DNA of 14,418 nt from contig JAHIMN010000183.1 of assembly GCA_018896395.1 (NCBI GenBank), forward strand, positions 1 through 14,418, in the 5' to 3' direction. Position 1 is the stretch's first letter; every line of letters begins with the position of its first letter. Positions 12,458 to 14,418 of this stretch are shown here, one piece after another. The DNA comes from Verrucomicrobiota bacterium (GTDB taxonomy: Bacteria; Verrucomicrobiota; Kiritimatiellia; JAAZAB01). The position numbers were made by a program, and so were the translations under genes. The notes under the pieces are model-generated. The model did no database searches and had not been told where the DNA came from. It worked only from the letters and a program-made list of their open reading frames with translations.

Positions 12458-13381
12458 TCAGGCCGGCAGAGCGGCGATGGTTTTGGTTAAGGACGGGCAA
12501 TCCTGCACGTTATTCAGTTCGGCCTCGGGATGGATGCGTTTAACCAGTCCCGACAGCACGCGGCCCGGCCCGCACTCGAGATAGCGCGTCACACCCTGCT
12601 GACGGAGCGTCTGTACGCAGGCAACCCACTGGACCGGCGAGGTCACCTGGAGCACCATCTGACGCCGAATGTCATCGGGCGTTCCATGCGGCTGACCGGT
12701 CACATTGGATATCACCGGTAAACACGGCGGGCGAATGGGCACATCGCGAATGAACGCTTCCAGGCGCTGGGCGGCCGAAGCCATCAGCGAGGAATGGTAG
12801 GCGCCGGCCACGTTCAACATGATGGCGCGTTTGGCGCCGGCTTCCTTAACCAGCTTCTCGGCCGCCTGAATGCCCTTGCGCACCCCGGAAAGTACGGTTT
12901 GCTCGGGCGAATTATAGTTGGCAATCTCGACGCCGGCGGCCGCCGCAACCGCTTTAAGTTTCACCGCCTCAAGCCCGATGACGCTCAGCATGGCGCCTTC
13001 GCGCTCCTCGCAGGCTTCCTGTATGAACCGGCCGCGGGCTTCCAGAATGCGCAGGGCCTCTTCAAACGAAACGGCTTCCGCCAGCCACAGCGCCGTCCAT
13101 TCGCCCAGGCTCAGCCCCGCTGTTGACTGGATGGCCAGGGAATTCCGTTCACGCCGCAAAGCTCGGTAACAGACCGCGCTGGTTACAAAAATCGCCGGTT
13201 GGCAATGGCTGGATTTAACCAGTTCGCTTTCCGGCCCCTCCCAGCAAATCCTGGCCAGATCGTAACCCAGAATTTCATTGGCCCTTGTGTAGAGGGCCTT
13301 GCATTCCGGATAGGCTTCGGCCAGGTCGCGGCCCATACCGACCGCCTGCGCACCCTGCCCGGCAAAAAGAAGTGCATTCAT
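12458..13381 (-). CDS. fabD: Malonyl-CoA:ACP transacylase
   Basis: The 307-residue length is normal for FabD, which moves malonyl from CoA to acyl carrier protein to feed fatty acid synthesis in the cytoplasm. The chain begins MNALLFAGQGAQAVGMG. The nucleophile motif is GLSLGEWTAL with Ser91, where most homologs have GHSLGE. Other family features are Arg116 in LEARGRFIQ, IANYNSPEQTVLSG (153-166) and GAYHSSLM with His196. The fold is complete, so the His-to-Leu change before the serine probably does not abolish function. The usual neighbours fabH, fabG and acpP are absent; instead an M20 amidohydrolase follows 38 bp later. The ribosome site is weak, because the end of a MITE-like element lies 9 bp before the ATG. 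Confidence 0.95.
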   Translation of the reverse strand: MNALLFAGQGAQAVGMGRDLAEAYPECKALYTRANEILGYDLARICWEGPESELVKSSHCQPAIFVTSAVCYRALRRERNSLAIQSTAGLSLGEWTALWLAEAVSFEEALRILEARGRFIQEACEEREGAMLSVIGLEAVKLKAVAAAAGVEIANYNSPEQTVLSGVRKGIQAAEKLVKEAGAKRAIMLNVAGAYHSSLMASAAQRLEAFIRDVPIRPPCLPVISNVTGQPHGTPDDIRRQMVLQVTSPVQWVACVQTLRQQGVTRYLECGPGRVLSGLVKRIHPEAELNNVQDCPSLTKTIAALPA

Positions 13382-13412
13382 ATTAACTCAGGTTCAAGGG
13401 TTCACGGTTCAG

Positions 13413-13449
13413 CGGCCCGCCTACAACGCTGTAGCACTGCGGGCAGGTT
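13413..13449. repeat. 36-bp palindromic element inside MITE-like copy 3
   Basis: It reads CGGCCCGCCTACAACG, then CTGTAGCAC, then TGCGGGCAGG. It is a simple copy with the same arms as those in the two genes and a slightly different core. Confidence 0.78.
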
Positions 13450-13453
13450 CACA

Positions 13454-13482
13454 GTTATGGAGGTTGCTGATTCCCGCTTCAA
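13454..13482 (-). promoter_or_regulatory. Promoter-like pair inside MITE-like copy 3, pointing at fabD
   Basis: On the minus strand TTGAAG (13477-13482), a 17-bp spacer and CATAAC (13454-13459) point toward fabD, whose ATG is about 70 nt downstream. Copy 2 keeps TTGAAG, the 17-bp spacing and a CACAAC version. The match to consensus is moderate. Confidence 0.35.
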
Positions 13483-13509
13483 TTTGCTCAACCGTGAACC
13501 TTGAACCAT

Positions 13510-13800
13510 GCCATAAATTGGTTCTTCGTTCCATTGACGAATTCAATATAAACGAAAAATGCAATTTTGCCAATGAATATCAGGCATGCATCGGACAGGA
13601 AAGCTTGCCAAGGTTCCGGTTGTAGAACCGAATGCCCAAGACCGATTCCAACTGAATATACGACAGTCCCGGGTCGCGGGGCTTTGCCGTGAATTTGGGC
13701 ATGCCATTCGGCTTTCAATCTTCGGTGAACCGTTCATCTAACACTTTCTGGCGCGTAGCCATGCGACCCTTTGCATGGTGAGCTTCAAGTGTAACAAGAA
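13510..13800. other. Non-coding gap of about 290 bp with weak dyads
   Basis: I see no convincing gene. Small inverted features are present: GGTTCCGGTTGTAGAACC (13612-13629), CGAATGCCCAA near 13628 facing TTGGGCATGCCATTCG near 13695, and CATGCGACCCTTTGCATG near 13763, which could help end transcription of the propeller gene. The region may be an older, decayed repeat or gene remnant. Confidence 0.4.
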
Positions 13801-14418
13801 CTACTTGATTTCATGCCATTGCCCCGAAACCGGTTCGATCACAAAATGAGCGCACCGATTATACACCGCGACACCGGCTGGGGAAGGCTCGATCCAAAGA
13901 AAATCAAGAAAATCGCTGGCGAGAGGGACATCTGGCAGATACGCGCGAAACTGCTCCGTTTTGGGATCGAACGAAAACGCGCACTGCGATCCCGCCATCC
14001 AGAAAGTATCGCCGATTTGGATACCGCAAAAAATATTTGAGGTAGGCAACCCCCATTCGGCGCCGTACCATTTCCACGTTCCCGTTTTAGGGTGATAGCG
14101 CGCCAGCCCCTCGTGAGAGCCGAACCAGACATGCTCACCCCAAGGCAGAATCACAGTGATCCGCGGCTTAACCTTATTCTTCTGCATGTTCAGCTCAACC
14201 ACATCGTTCCCATTACCGGGCCAATACAGTAAGCGATTGGTTTCATACGTGTTTTGAACCCAGGCATCAACCCCGCCATACCCGTGCAATATTCGGCCGC
14301 TGACCGTGAACACATAGGTTCCGCTTGTATGAAATCCGACCGCACGTATTTTTTGTTCCGTATCCAGCGCCCGGATTTTTCCAGTTAATTCCTCAGGCAA
14401 ATCGGGCAATATCGGCAC
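13801..14418 (-). CDS. Beta-propeller protein, C-terminal part (runs off right edge)
   Basis: The last 205 residues of a protein are readable; the frame is open to the window edge, so the true start lies outside. The segment HVWFGSHEGLARYHPKTGTW, followed by KWYGAEWGLPTSNIFCG, has the pattern of a two-component-regulator propeller (Reg_prop) or similar beta-propeller blade (WfGs.GL.ryd..tg....). A second blade-like stretch is FWMAGSQCAFSFDPKTEQF with AYLPDVP. Such propellers are often extracytoplasmic sensors or binding domains. The end at WHEIK carries no further domain, so this is not a histidine kinase at its C-terminus. No function is assigned. Confidence 0.7.
   Translation of the reverse strand: MPILPDLPEELTGKIRALDTEQKIRAVGFHTSGTYVFTVSGRILHGYGGVDAWVQNTYETNRLLYWPGNGNDVVELNMQKNKVKPRITVILPWGEHVWFGSHEGLARYHPKTGTWKWYGAEWGLPTSNIFCGIQIGDTFWMAGSQCAFSFDPKTEQFRAYLPDVPLASDFLDFLWIEPSPAGVAVYNRCAHFVIEPVSGQWHEIK

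Larger units (their letters stand above)
13391..13509. mobile_element. MITE-like element, copy 3 (best preserved ends)
   Basis: The left end GGTTCAAGGGTTCACGGTT and the right end AACCGTGAACCTTGAACC are inverted copies with one extra base in the left. The length of about 119 bp makes this the shortest and probably least decorated copy. It contains the 36-bp palindromic element (13413-13449) and the shared inner stretch GGAGGTTGCTGATT. No coding sequence is seen. Confidence 0.78.

Noticed and set aside
13488..13718. A 76-codon minus-strand frame upstream of fabD
   Set aside because: Its end lies in the MITE-like element, it has no clear ribosome site, and the protein shows no recognisable features.

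Overview
The window is about 14.4 kb of GC-rich bacterial DNA with no RNA gene, CRISPR array or transposase. The protein types point to the PVC side of the bacterial tree (Kiritimatiellota, Lentisphaerota or a relative). They include a URO-D family protein of the kind common in Lentisphaerota and Planctomycetota, a 526-residue SerA, a FabD with a GLSLGE nucleophile motif, and exported LolA-like and YidD-like proteins. This placement is inference from protein character, not a database match.

Layout. At 1-651 (minus) is the start of a URO-D family gene that runs off the left edge. At 893-1810 (minus) is a CPBP membrane protease, and at 2088-3065 (minus) a polyprenyl-phosphate-type GT2 glycosyltransferase with its own promoter. 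At 3274-3961 (minus) lies a two-gene pair: a minimal nucleotidyltransferase, probably leaderless, and a 61-residue partner. At 4065-7189 (minus) is an envelope cluster of four exported proteins: a small Gly-rich protein, a LolA-like protein, a YidD-domain protein and a tail-anchored repeat protein. At 7829-9409 (plus) is serA and at 9655-11079 (plus) is glnA, linking serine and nitrogen assimilation. At 11196-13381 (minus) fabD is followed by an M20 amidohydrolase. At 13801-14418 (minus) is the end of a beta-propeller protein.

The most striking content is the repeat load. (1) A near-palindromic element of about 36 bp occurs at six sites. Two copies lie in frame inside unrelated genes (the YidD-like gene and the M20 gene), each adding the peptide PARNATHSVAGG. 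(2) Three MITE-like elements of 120-212 bp have inverted ends reading GGTTCAAGGTTCACGGTT, and each contains a copy of the 36-bp element. (3) A second hairpin, with arms of about 29 bp, supplies most of the signal-peptide region of the YidD-like protein. (4) A third palindromic sequence lies just after the signal peptide of the next protein. (5) Four degenerate tandem tracts with a strict 7-nt period sit at gene ends or between genes. (6) Several further compound inverted repeats occupy the intergenic spaces. Together they suggest a genome where small palindromic elements spread both between and inside genes, comparable in principle to the Rickettsia palindromic elements.

Regulatory signals that can be read include sigma70-like promoters before the small exported protein, the nucleotidyltransferase, the GT2 gene and serA. 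There is a possible sigma54 site before glnA, a good intrinsic terminator at 6837-6875, and a promoter-like pair inside the MITE-like element upstream of fabD.
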